This document shows positions 13,001 through 22,445 of a DNA stretch of 64,000 nucleotides, one piece after another. The stretch covers positions 53,927,653-53,991,652 of the forward strand of contig NC_065572.1 in assembly GCF_937616625.2 (NCBI RefSeq). Reading direction: 5' to 3'. Made by a program: the position numbers and the translations under genes. The DNA is from Mercurialis annua. Its lineage: Eukaryota > Streptophyta > Magnoliopsida > Malpighiales > Euphorbiaceae. The notes beneath the pieces are model-generated. The model was not told the origin of the DNA. It ran no database searches and saw only the letters and a list, made by a program, of their open reading frames with translations. Position 1 is the first letter of the stretch; each line of letters begins with the position of its first letter.

Positions 13001-13705
13001 AACATCATTACCGGACTTGAAAAGGATCGGAGAGTGGTCCGATAAACCTTTTGATAAAGTTGTAAGTGACATAAAAGGCCACTCTGAAGCTTGTGCAGCT
13101 GAAATGAGACATCGGTCTATACGAGATCGAGAAAAGGAGTTATGCCATGTAAAAGAACGACCTTGTAAATTCATATCGATAAGCTCAGCTTCATTGATAA
13201 ATTCCTTTAGAGCAATCATGGAGGGAGTGAAACCTGAGCTATTAGTTCTTTCCACCGGATTGAGAATTTCATTGAAATCACCACTAAGAATGACTTTATC
13301 AGAATGGGAGATCAGGTGACTCAATTCATTCCAAAAAGCTATACGGTCAGCAGCTGTAGTACTAGCGTAAAGCAGAATATGACAGTAGCCAATGCTTTCC
13401 CAAACAAAGTTTGAGCAAATCCAACGATTCCCTAATTGAATAGAATTAATCTTGATAGTAACTGAGTTCCAGATCCAAAGTAAACCTCCGGAAGCACCAA
13501 TAGAGGGAACGAAAGCGAAATCGAAGTCCAAGTTTGGCCACAACTTGCGAACCAAAAATAAATCAATAATTTCTTTTTTAGTTTCAATCAGGCCCAAGAA
13601 ATTAATATCATGATCAGACACAAGTTTGCGAATAAAAGATTGCTTACGAGGATTATGAATTCCACCTCGACAATTCCAGGAAATAAATTTTAGGTGTGTA
13701 GACAT
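10067..13705 (-). CDS. LINE ORF2: endonuclease, reverse transcriptase, zf-RVT
   Basis: This 1,212-residue ORF2 nicks target DNA and reverse-transcribes the element's RNA in place. The N-terminal APE-like endonuclease shows WNCRGG near residue 10, an ETK motif near 42, SGDFNEI near 141 and SDHSP near 221. The reverse transcriptase (about 480-760) shows DYRPISLVN, LKLDFHKAFDSIDW, GVRQGDPISPYLF and the catalytic FADDT near 685. The C-terminal zinc-binding zf-RVT region (about 1,060-1,130) contains CIYCG...HVLMHC. The ATG at 13705 lies 33 nt downstream of the ORF1 stop. The ORF is full length for the family and has no internal stop. The overlapping small ORFs on both strands are shadows. Confidence 0.95.
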   Translation of the reverse strand: MSTHLKFISWNCRGGIHNPRKQSFIRKLVSDHDINFLGLIETKKEIIDLFLVRKLWPNLDFDFAFVPSIGASGGLLWIWNSVTIKINSIQLGNRWICSNFVWESIGYCHILLYASTTAADRIAFWNELSHLISHSDKVILSGDFNEILNPVERTNSSGFTPSMIALKEFINEAELIDMNLQGRSFTWHNSFSRSRIDRCLISAAQASEWPFMSLTTLSKGLSDHSPILFKSGNDVNWGPKPFRSLNAWWKHDNFYDFAAKSWLEAGNSNSALVPKLRELRNRLKEWNKQIFGDQKNRLNELSQKIDNFDLLADSRLLSDSEKTTLASLRSDFWAAGNALESIWKQKSRLNWHSQGDKNTHFFHSIASVHYRNNAISRIQVGNVSYSDPTDVKSNIKLFYSSLFAREHRADFSLSNLRFNSIPHDKAEFLIRAFSESEVQSCVNSFNQLKAPGPDGFNFYFYKRSWEFMKNDIMSFFNSFHRAAFLPKGINTSFTVLIPKVAGSDNLTDYRPISLVNGIYKLLSKVLSIRLAPLLHSVISDNQHAFIKGRSILDCSMLANELLHLASRRKDRLLILKLDFHKAFDSIDWHYLLTVMSMMNFPVTWTNWMSKCLSTATTSILVNGSPTDPIPLERGVRQGDPISPYLFVIALEGLNAMLQRAKSMDLISGYSFNDSHNSISQLQFADDTLLFIPYDIIKLQNLIRLLRCFELISGLKINYHKSSLMGINIEDHELCMASDIIGCKTDKFPIRYLGLPLSHRRISSGIWDHVIQRFKSKLSLWKGSLLSPAGRLILIKSVLQSVPVYFMSIFRMPVNVQNILESYMKRFLWKGVTTSRVLCKVSWDSICRDYVDGGLGLCRLNVRNHCLLFKWIWKIRSADPSSLWIKVNSSSSRINNWSCFDLGANNFMSHIWKGIRHACFLDSAAWNMFISHVSFRVNNGNMISFWHDNWLNGTSPAASFPRLYTLSRQKLDSVRQVKLANWSWNRRLRSNEATDLMHLQTVIDNLSLSSNNVDSIIWDGKEKHYTANSFAVLSRMPNTSSPSFADLWKSNSPPRVKFFIWTALHGRIPSCAFLVQRNIIQISDIGCIYCGVPETNDHVLMHCPFARSVWNLTISKCGLLWVMPRCLDDFVKLWKHLLPNSQYFKLWFSIWDLTIWNIWKSRNLRVFQLKETFTEDIVFDSFTMASTIYKFANPSFSYSSLEFLRNSDCILIG

Positions 13706-13738
13706 ATTAAAAAAATGTTTACCTCGAGTAGAACAAGA

Positions 13739-15187
13739 TCAGGCGATCTGGTTCTGTCTATCCTTGGTGATGTTCAGAGCAAGTTGAATAATATCAGCAT
13801 CCTTTCCACTGTCATTGAGAATGCCCATAAAATTCCCTAATTCCCATGATTTGTTTGCTTCCAAGAGTGTTTCTTCCTGTTCAGTTATCAAATGTTGGGA
13901 CTTGGGCAAACCTTCTGTGTTAACATCAGATCTGAAGCTGTTCGAAATCGATTTTTTACGCCTCTGGGTTATATTCTTTAAATTCGCTTTAACAAATGCT
14001 GCACTTGCTTGTGGTTCGGGTGAAGTAACCAACAATGGAGGTGATTTGAAAAATGTATCTGGTACATTCTGTGTAGATGGAGTAAGAGAGGACTCAGAAT
14101 CTGAATTTGATGATGAATCAGAATCAGCCATACCAGAAGTAAGGACTGGAAAATTCGTTTCCTGAGCGTGAATACTGAACTCTTTCCCATTAATAACGAC
14201 AGGTATAACAAGCTCAATATGAGTTGAAGTTGTCGATATTAACACCGCACCATTATCCATACGGTCCCTTGTCGTCACTGATGGGTGGACTGCGATAGCA
14301 TTGCCAAGACTATCCCCAATTAATAAGAACAATTCCTCATTCCATACTGATATTGGAATCCCAAAAAGGGAAATCCAAACGTAACGCTCAGTTGGAATAA
14401 AATTGGGATCCCATGGAGTAATAGATTTGAAAAAAGCGACCATACTAGGGAAATCTGAAGTAAATCTATTCTTGTAAACCTCGTCGTGGAAGTTTATCAT
14501 GATGTTGCAACCCCCTAAAAACGAGATTGATTCATAAACAACTTCAATATCTCTAAGAAAGTTGTGTAAGTGCAGAAGTTTCTTGATATCAACCACTGTA
14601 ACCATGACAGAATTGCAGTAGGGGTCAAGAAGTAACTTTGGGGAGTTGAAGATCAAAGGTTCCCTGTTAACCACTTGAACGTAAGACCTCGAATCACGGA
14701 TTGAATCCTTAAAAACACGAGTAACAGGAGGGGTTGTAGTACGAACACCTGTAGCATGGGACTGTTCACGTACAATAGTAGGGTTTTGCATAGGTTTCGA
14801 GTAATTAGGTTTAGGGTATCTTGAGGGAAAAGCCCTAATACGACAAGGACCAATAAAAATCTGATTCAATTTTCGTAAAATAGCCTCCATATTTGCATTA
14901 GAATCGATGCTCAAGAAACCAAATTTCAGATTAAGTCTATTAAGTCTTCTAGCCAGAGTGACTTTCCCCTTGATATCGAACTTGGCGAAGTGTTTCTCGA
15001 TGTCGTCGTAAAACCAATTCGGAGGGTAGTTTTCGAAGTAAATAGTGTTTGGATGACCTGCGGGAGAAGGAGCTGGCTGAGAGTTGTGACTGTTACCTGC
15101 AGGACGGTTGTTGATGGCCTTAGCTGGAGGAGGAAGGTGAAGCGCCGTAAGTAGGGTATTCCCCATCGCCATGTGAGAGCTGTTCAT
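13739..15187 (-). CDS. LINE ORF1: RRM-type RNA-binding protein
   Basis: ORF1 proteins coat LINE RNA. I chose the ATG at 15187; the frame stays open a few codons upstream into the target duplication, but without an ATG. The protein has about 482 residues. Residues about 45-125 look like an RNA-recognition motif (begins NTIYFENYPPNW, then KFGFLSID in the RNP-1-like position). About 190-310 resembles the DUF4283-type region of plant retroelement proteins (ERYVWISLFGIPISVWN). The C-terminal third is Ser/Asn-rich and has no CCHC knuckle, unlike the ORF1 of the second LINE in this window. The frame is intact. Confidence 0.85.
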   Translation of the reverse strand: MNSSHMAMGNTLLTALHLPPPAKAINNRPAGNSHNSQPAPSPAGHPNTIYFENYPPNWFYDDIEKHFAKFDIKGKVTLARRLNRLNLKFGFLSIDSNANMEAILRKLNQIFIGPCRIRAFPSRYPKPNYSKPMQNPTIVREQSHATGVRTTTPPVTRVFKDSIRDSRSYVQVVNREPLIFNSPKLLLDPYCNSVMVTVVDIKKLLHLHNFLRDIEVVYESISFLGGCNIMINFHDEVYKNRFTSDFPSMVAFFKSITPWDPNFIPTERYVWISLFGIPISVWNEELFLLIGDSLGNAIAVHPSVTTRDRMDNGAVLISTTSTHIELVIPVVINGKEFSIHAQETNFPVLTSGMADSDSSSNSDSESSLTPSTQNVPDTFFKSPPLLVTSPEPQASAAFVKANLKNITQRRKKSISNSFRSDVNTEGLPKSQHLITEQEETLLEANKSWELGNFMGILNDSGKDADIIQLALNITKDRQNQIA

Positions 15188-15209
15188 TCTGATCTCTATT
15201 TGATTTGTC

Positions 15210-15225
15210 ACGTACCATAGACCTT
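15210..15225. repeat. Right 16-bp target-site duplication of the LINE
   Basis: An exact copy of 9933-9948. The RLP reading frame resumes in phase at 15226. Confidence 0.95.
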
Positions 15226-16649
15226 AGGTTTAATCTGTTACAAGGATCACTCCCAATTCCACCATTATCCACCATTTACTACCTAGTTTCACACAACAAA
15301 TTTTCAGGAGAAGTTTCATCTTTGATTTGCAGTTTAACCTCTCTCACAACTCTTGATTTGTCCTTCAACAATTTGAGTGGCAAGCTTCCACAATGCTTGG
15401 GAAATTTCAGCGATTCCCTTTCGCTTTTGGATGTTAAAGGAAACAACTTCCACAGAAGTATTCCGTCAACATGGACAAACGGATGCAACTTGGGAATGAT
15501 CAGTTTGAGTCATAATAATTTCCAAGGGGAAATACCAAGATCATTAGCAAACTGTACATTTCTAGAGTTCGTTGATTTTGGTGACAATCAAATAGTCGAT
15601 ACATTCCCTTTTTGGTTAGGAGCTATTCCAGAGTTGAGCATCTTGATTCTAAGATCTAACCGTTTCTACGGAGTTATTGACGAATTTGGAGACGTTGGAT
15701 TCTCAAATCTTCGTGTCATCGACTTGTCTCATAATAATTTCAGTGGGAACCTGCCGTCGAAATATTTTGCGTTATGGAACGCTATGAAAGTGGAAAATGC
15801 AAGCAGTGACTTAGCCTACCTGAAGAAAAGCTTGCAGCCGAGCTGGTTTTGGGGTTCGGCATACTATGGCTCCTTTGATTACTCTATGACATTATACAAC
15901 AAGGGACTGGAAATGAATTATCTGAAGATCCCGGATATATTCAACGCCATTGATTTCTCCCACAATAATTTCCAAGGAAAAATTCCTGACATAATTGGAA
16001 ATCTCACTGGCCTTCAATTACTAAATCTTTCCGGAAACATTCTGACAGCCCAAATTCCATCTTCTCTGGCAAATTTGAGAGCATTAGAGAGTTTGGATCT
16101 TTCTCAAAATGAGCTGTCAGGAGGAATTCCTATGCAGCTCGTTGAACTCACTTATCTTTCGTCATTCGACGCGTCGTTTAACCATCTTTCGGGGCCTATT
16201 CCGCAGGGAAACCAATTCTGTACGTTTCAAATAAAATCTTTTGAAGGGAATCCAGAATTGTGGGTGCAAACTTGGATAAAGCAATGCGGAAATTTCGAAT
16301 CTAACCCATCTTTTTCTTCGCCAATGCCTCTGCCTGACGGAGACGAGAAATCTGGATTTGAAATGAACTAGTGGATAGCTGCAATTGGGTACGGAAGTGG
16401 GGTTGTTGTGGGAATAGTTGCTGGGAACGAGTTTACCAGAAGAAAACAAGATTGGTTTGGGAGCAGATTTGCAAGAAAACAGACAAGGCGTCAAATCAGA
16501 AGGATAAGAAATAGGAACTGATTGTTATGTATATTTCAATGTTTTGTATTTTTGCAGTTTTTTAGTTGCTAGTATTATGTTTTATTTGTCAAAAATGATA
16601 ATCGACTGCTAAACTTGCAAGTGTTAATAGTTAGATATCAATTTTTCTA

Positions 16650-16730
16650 AAATGTGGGTGTGAAGATTTGAACCAAAAACTTCCACCCCGTGGAAAGGAG
16701 CCCCTATCATTAGACCACACCACCTGATTC
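16650..16730 (-). mobile_element. tRNA-derived SINE-like fragment
   Basis: On the minus strand, a GGTGTGGTCTAATGATAGG block resembles a pol III A box (about 16704-16717). About 30 bp further, GGTTCAAATCTTC contains a good B box, GTTCAAATC (16665-16673). Spacing and order fit the tRNA-like head of a plant SINE. Cloverleaf pairing is not evident, so it is not a functional tRNA. The SINE tail and duplication were not identified. Confidence 0.45.
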
Positions 16731-18734
16731 TGTTTCGTTTTTAATTAATTTTTTTTCGTTTTTTGTTTATTCTTTTTTTTGTGGCTAAAAAGGAGGAAAG
16801 TTGGGATTTTTTTGTTTATTTTTTTTGTGTTTTTTATTTCCATAAAAGTGATGATTTGCGTGAAAATTTTAATTTAGCATTTGTTTTTGAACTAGACCTG
16901 CAACAATAATGCAATTGTATGATTTTTCTTAAGATTGTTAGTCACCGCTTTGATGGACAGGTTCTAATGGCCATGAAGTTGATAGTGGTGGTGGTGGGTT
17001 GGTCGTAGAGAATAGTGGCTGAGATTTTTATTTGCACGATATTTTGGGTATTTTAGATGCTTAGTGTATTTTAATGATGTGACAAACGAGGTGGAATGTA
17101 TTTATTTTTTATTTTTTAAGTGTCATGTTAGCGATTATTAGCGATGTAGACAAAAATTGGACAAAAAAAATTTACTGGCCGTCAAATCAAAACTCAGGGG
17201 GCTTACAAGCCGAAATTGAAACTTAGGAATGTCGACAATAAAAGGGTCAAATGTCAGGTATGATGAGTGAAAATAAGCCTAGAATGTAACACCAAATTTA
17301 GGGTCAGTTAGTTGCAGTAAGTATAAAATAGCTAAATAAACCTTTTATATTGTAAAGCAAAAGTACTTTTCCAAGTTCAGCTGTTAGTTTTTTTTTTTTT
17401 TTTTTACCAAAGATAGAATTCATTGATGAAGAGTAAATTACATTGGAAAGTCATATAACAAAGTTAATATATGATCTTTAAATTTTGATCTAAAATACTA
17501 ACAAACAACCCAAGATACAAGCAAAATATAAATCGAAATTAAGCAAATCTAAACATCGATTCCGCATAAAAGGACCGAACAAGAACTTAAGAGTGAAGTT
17601 CCGTTGGAGCGGGTCTTCGATTTGTCCTTCCGATTTGACCGGCAAACCGCTTGATCCGTTGAAGCTAAGTATTTCCGATCCTCATCTTCAATGAAGTTCT
17701 AAAAAGTTAGAACAATACCCATCCAAAAATTTTAGATCTACAAAAAATTGACTATGAAGCTTGAACAATCACTTGAGATTCTTGATAGATCTAAAAACAC
17801 ACACCATAAAAACATAAACTTTCAAGCAAAAAAACACTAAAATCCATACCGAAAAAGCTATTAAACGGATAAATTTATTGAAATAAGGCTTAAGTTTATA
17901 AAAGATTAAACTTTTATGGGCGGAGAGGAGGCGATTTCCGATTGAGATCGGAAAATCACCTCCTCCCACCCTTTAAGAGATGAAGTAGAGAGGAAGTTGT
18001 TTAGAAGCTGTTAGTTGATAGTTGGTAAACTTGTTTGGTGAAATTCGATTAACAAGTTGAGTTGATATATTAATGACCTTCGAAGATATAATTATTTATT
18101 ATTTCTTATATTATAAATAAAATATATTATTTTAATAATTGTAATTATTATTTTATAATGAAAAAATAAATTTAAAAATTATTTTATATGAAAAATTTGA
18201 TAAAATATGATAATTAATTTTAAAAATTAATTAACTACAACTATTATAATATAAATAAATTAACTCGGGATAATCCCATTAATAATTAATTCAAAAATTT
18301 TAATTCAATAGTAAAGGGTTTATTTTTTTACAAAATTTCCTATTTCTAGCTAAATGTTTGCAAAAATATGCTCTAATTTTTCTTTTTTACCAAAATATGT
18401 TTTTTGATAGATTATTGGTAGCTTATTGGAAAATGAGATATTTTTGAAAAACAAAAGCCAAAAAGACTAATTTTATAGCAGAAGCCTGTAAAAATTTCAA
18501 AAACAAAAACGTAGAGTGTAATTTTCCCAATAATAAACTCATATATAAACATATACTATATATGAAAGCACGGAATATTTAAAAAATTATTAAAATTAGA
18601 CTACTAACTAAAATAAATTAGTCTAGTGTACTAATTAAAATAGACTACTTTAAATATTTAAAATCGTCATTTTATTTATAATTTAATTATCTAAAATTCT
18701 AAATAAGATAACAAATTAATATTTAATTATTATT
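16731..18734. other. AT-rich intergenic DNA with a long T run
   Basis: No gene is recognised. A T run at about 17389-17406, followed by ACCAAAGATAGAATTCATTGATGAAG, looks like the 3' end of a minus-strand retroposon: the LINE at 9949 has a similar T run then GATGAATGAAATT. The body beyond was not recognised. The rest, especially 18060-18700, is very AT-rich. Confidence 0.4.
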
Positions 18735-18997
18735 GGGAGAAGGCTCAATAATGACCCTAATGTTACCACGCGAGCTCTTGTAGCCCCTTCATATTTTTTA
18801 AGGCTCAATTGTAACCCTCATGTTACTAAAATTTAAAATTTGCACCCTTCTCTAAAACGTTGTTACTTAAAATGTTAACATTAGAGGGGTGCAAATTTCA
18901 GGTGTTCGTAACATGAGGGTATAATTGAGCCTAAAAAAACATGAAGGGACTACAAGAGTCTGGGTGGAAACATTAAGGTCATTTTGAGCCATTTTCC
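18735..18997. mobile_element. Foldback MITE (MULE-like, 9-bp target duplication)
   Basis: Two arms of roughly 110 bp are imperfect inverted copies: GGCTCAATAATGACCCTAA on the left matches GGTCATTTTGAGCC on the right, and AGGCTCAATTGTAACCCTCA matches ATGAGGGTATAATTGAGCCT. The 263-bp element is flanked by ATTATTATT at 18726-18734 and 18998-19006. A 9-bp duplication fits Mutator-like elements, but the site is low complexity. Confidence 0.75.
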
Positions 18998-19006
18998 ATT
19001 ATTATT

Positions 19007-20109
19007 TGGTATTTTCTATTTATTTTTATAAATAAAATAAATTATTCCTAATTTACAACTATTTCAATAATAATTTGATATTTTATACTTAAATACAATG
19101 TATAATTATAAAAATAATTATTAATTAAACATAAATATAATTTCCCTAATCCATGATAAATATAATTAATATTATTTGACGAGTCACATTACGATACACG
19201 TGTGAAACACGTAAAACAACACTAGTCATAATAAATGTAGCTCAACACAAGTTACTAGGCACACTGGCCTCTCAGGGATTTGAAGCATTACCATGCCTGT
19301 GTAAAAGTCTACTATGCTCGGTTCTAGAAATCATCACCAAACTCTCCCATAAACCCAATATTGTCCGAATGTCACTCATGGTTGACCACAACTCCTATCA
19401 TCAACTCGGATATGACTTTCTTTCATATCTACGACTTCCACATCTTTCTCCCTAAAAGGTGGGAAATGTCTATCAGGTACACTATCTTGGTGTAATGAAA
19501 TCTATATCTGTTTTCCCTAATCCACGATTAGCACAAAGTGTTGCCTAGTATTTTGTAGTAATCTTTCAAACTCGCGCCCGACCAATTTACATATCTATCA
19601 TCAGTTCGGAAACAAAATCGGTCAGCTTGATGAACTCATTAGTATAAGCTTGTACTGAAAGACCCCTCCAATTAAACGAGACCAAGCTATCCCGAAGCTT
19701 AACTAGATTATGACAATAATTGACAAGCTCCACTTTGATGAACTGCTGACAACGCAGAAAGAACTTCCAAATACCTGGAAAAAATACAGATGCACTAAAG
19801 AAATCTAAAAAAGACACATAACAACGATGAGGCACGTATTTAGAACGGAAACATAGCTTAACAGTTGAGGTAATCAAATTATAATGGAGCAGTAGGTTGA
19901 TAATGACATGATATGCTAATTATTGTAAAACTTGAAAAAAAAAAAACAGGGTAAAATCCTCCTTTGATTAAGCCAAAGAATTATTCATAAGCACTTGAAA
20001 ACATCATTCTTCTTCAGCTATAAAGAGGTGAAAAACAGAAAAGATTTCACTTAATTAGAGAAAAACAATCATCAAGAACAAACAAGCCAAAATCTCTAAT
20101 TCAGTGTGG
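19007..20109. other. Intergenic DNA with possible retroelement scraps
   Basis: Mostly non-coding. A minus-strand frame at 19587-19877 contains ELVNYCHNLVKLRDSLVSF and VQAYTNEFIKLTDFV, faintly like an LTR-element gag segment. No neighbouring domain supports it, so I do not annotate it as a gene. Confidence 0.3.
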
Positions 20110-20611
20110 TTAAAGCAAATGAATCATCATTGAGCAAATAATTAAAATGTAGAACTTTCGAGAAAAAAAGCAAGTATTCATTGAAATATACAAGTATTGA
20201 AATCTGCTTGTCCATAAAGTACGGATTTCTTGATGTTGCATCGCTGTCTTATTCTTTGAGATATGAATGAAACATACTTTTGCTGTGACCACATTTCGTT
20301 CTGAATCCCACCCAAAGCCGCTAGTATTTGAACCATAAATCATATCGTACACGGTCATCCAATCATTTTTCAATGTCTTGATCCTAGATTGAATATGAGG
20401 TTTAGCTTTTAAGCCAGCACTTGGTAGCTTGAGTGTTAAAGATTTCTCAAGCTCATTCAAGAAGCCAGGTTCAAAACCAGATTTTCCATTTGTTGTGTGT
20501 TCCTTGATGATACAATTCAACCATACAATCTACTAATGCTCGATCTTCAGTCATTTTCCACTTTCTCTTTTTCATCCCTTTCGTGAACATTGAAGTTGCT
20601 GTTCTTTCCAT
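20110..20611 (-). pseudogene. PIF/Harbinger-associated Myb/SANT-like protein, frameshifted
   Basis: The first part, from the ATG at 20611, reads MKKRKWKMTEDRALVDCMVEL, the start of a plant Myb/SANT-like DNA-binding domain. A frameshift near 20520 moves to a second frame with GFEPGFLNELEKSLTLKLP and RIKTLKNDWMTVYDMI, then SGFGWD, the usual middle and end of that domain. In PIF/Harbinger elements this protein partners the DDE transposase, which lies just upstream on the same strand (21177-22445). The gene is broken. Confidence 0.65.
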
Positions 20612-21176
20612 AGTGCCTGTATATACTAATCAATCAACCACAATAACAATGAGATGGAAAAGCAAAAGGGAAATGCATGTATTTAGGTGTTTAGATGACA
20701 AGAACTTGTTACAACTCTGATTTCAGACTAGTTGGTTTTAGCTACACAGGTTGTACTAATGCCAACAGTTAGGGAAACTTCAAGAGAAAAATCAAACAAG
20801 TAAAGAAATTTCAACTCTTGATTCCAATAGAACTATGGACAAGTTCTATACATCAGTAACTAGTATAGACAAATCTTACCTATCTTTCATTTCTTGAATA
20901 TTGAAGAGTAACCTGCAAATAGAGGTGCAAAAACCAAACCAAATTGATTTCAATTCAATTGGTTTGATCACATAATATCATACAAACTGAAAAGCTTCAT
21001 CTATGCAAAACAGAAATATCCAAGAAAATGCATATAAGAATTAATTAACTAACTAAAGAAATCAAAATGTAAGACCGAAAAAAGTAATATTAATATCATT
21101 ATCAAATAAAAGAAAAGCAACAAATGCAGCGTTTTTCCTAGAATTGAGTAAATAATAGATAGAATACTAAACAAGC
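20612..21176. other. Spacer between the two PIF/Harbinger genes
   Basis: AT-rich DNA between the Myb-like and transposase pseudogenes of the same element. No separate feature is seen. Confidence 0.4.
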
Positions 21177-22445
21177 CTAATTCCTTGAAGCCTTCCATGT
21201 ATTAAACATTTCATTAGCCAACTCCATTCTCATTGTTGTCCAAGCCTCGGATGGTTCAATTGTAAGAATTGGATCATCTTCTATGACATTATTATTATTT
21301 CTTTCATTAATTTCAGCTTCAAATGGATCAAATTCATGCTCCATCCTAATGAAATTATGAAGCAAGCAACAAGCAATGATAATCCGATTGTGAGTTCTTG
21401 CTGGATAGTGAGATGCGCATCTGAGAATACCCCAGCGCAGTTTAAGTACTCCAAAACAACGCTCAATAACATTACGAGCAGCCGAATGTTTCATATTATA
21501 GAATTCTTCTGCACTTCTTGCATAACGACCTTCTCACCACTCACTTAAATGATATCTTTGTCCCCTAAATGGTGCAAGAAATCCCTCGCTATTTGCATAT
21601 CCGGCATCAACTAAGTAGTGGCAACCTATAATCAAATATTTTAAATTAATCCAAAAATACTTTTATGTTATGTAACATATATAATTATTATGTCCAATTT
21701 TATAGAAATCTTACCATGTGGTGCTTTAAGTCCATTTCTCCTACTTATAGCATCTCGAAGTACTTTGCCATCAGCCACTGATCCTTCCCAACCAGGAAGG
21801 ACATAAGTAAATTGCATGTCTGATGTACATGCTCCTAATACATTTGTGGCAATATCTCCTTTACGCGATCGATATCTATTTCTATCCACCACTAGCACTT
21901 TAAGTTTTATATATGTCCCATCCAAAGCTCAAAGACAATTCTTAATATATAAAAAATTATCGATATTAAAATTTGTCTAAATCTCCAAACACATAGGAAT
22001 ATATTAAATGAATAGTAGTATCTATCTTAAACCACTTCCATCGCTCATCGTCACAATTTTCAAGAACATGCTTGGGTTTCTTAAATAAATGACCTTACAA
22101 ACGCATAGTGGCATCCAACACCTTGTGAAAACATCGACTTACAGTCTCTCCCGACCTTTGAAAGTTAGTAAGGATGGTTCTATTTTTTTGATGATGTGAA
22201 AGGATGTGCAAAAACAGCCCTACTTGCTCATCCACAAGCATAAATCTTGTTGGTTTTAAGCCTCCAATATTTTCTAACATCTCACATAATTTATAAAATG
22301 CTCTTCTATTCATTCTTAATTCACTAGAGCAAGTAGTGTCCTTATTATGAACAAGTCCTCTAATATATTCTCCTTTTAGATACGAATTTACTTCGTAAGT
22401 AACTTTAGGTTTGATCTTAAGAATATACAAAACTACACATGCCAT
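21177..22445 (-). pseudogene. PIF/Harbinger transposase (HARBI1-like DDE), degraded
   Basis: The N-terminal helical segment (22445-22095, around LRMNRRAFYKLCEML and RSGETVSRCFHKVL) is followed by the catalytic region. The first Asp is in LDGTYIKL near 21920, the second in HYLVDAGYANSEGF near 21615, and the Glu in NVIERCFGVLKLRWG near 21455. The C-terminus contains ACCLLHNFIRME. Likely introns lie around 21712-21630 and near 22000-21945. Premature TGA codons occur just before LDGTYIKL and after YHLSEW (near 21535), so it is inactive. Terminal repeats were not found. The element probably spans at least 20.1-22.5 kb. Confidence 0.85.

Larger units (their letters stand above)
9949..15209 (-). mobile_element. 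Near-full-length L1-clade LINE with RRM-type ORF1, inserted in the RLP gene
   Basis: A non-LTR retrotransposon on the minus strand. Reading from its 5' end (15209), there are about 22 nt of leader, ORF1 (15187-13739), a 33-nt gap, ORF2 (13705-10067), a 3' UTR of about 110 nt and an A tail (T run, 9949-9955 on plus). Both ORFs are uninterrupted and the flanking 16-bp duplications are identical, so the insertion is recent and could still be competent. The 5' leader is very short, so the copy may be slightly 5'-truncated and lack its promoter. Plant L1 elements with an RRM in ORF1 are known (for example the BNR group in beet). Confidence 0.95.
8248..16521 (+). pseudogene. LRR receptor-like protein (RLP), split by a LINE and with a stop before the TM segment
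   Basis: RLPs are single-pass surface receptors with extracellular LRRs and no kinase; Cf-9, Ve1 and many Arabidopsis RLPs act in immunity with SOBIR1. The ATG at 8248 opens a hydrophobic signal peptide (about residues 1-25). It is followed by an LRRNT_2 cap with C-V-E-Y-E-R-S-A-L and a CCSW motif, then many plant-type LRRs (LxGxIPxxLxxLxxL). The reading frame reaches codon 567 at 9948, where a 5.3-kb LINE interrupts it, and resumes in the same phase at 15226. The second half has further LRRs, a non-LRR island (around YGSFDYSMTLYNKGLEMNY) and C-terminal LRRs. A TAG at 16369-16371 falls just before the expected transmembrane helix. The same frame then continues with WIAAIGYGSGVVVG and a basic tail to TGA at 16521. 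Without the insert the length would be about 1,000 codons, normal for the family. The gene thus has two independent lesions; which came first is not known. Confidence 0.9.

Noticed and set aside
16665..16717. A functional tRNA gene
   Set aside because: A and B box-like words are present, but I could not draw a cloverleaf. A SINE head fits better.
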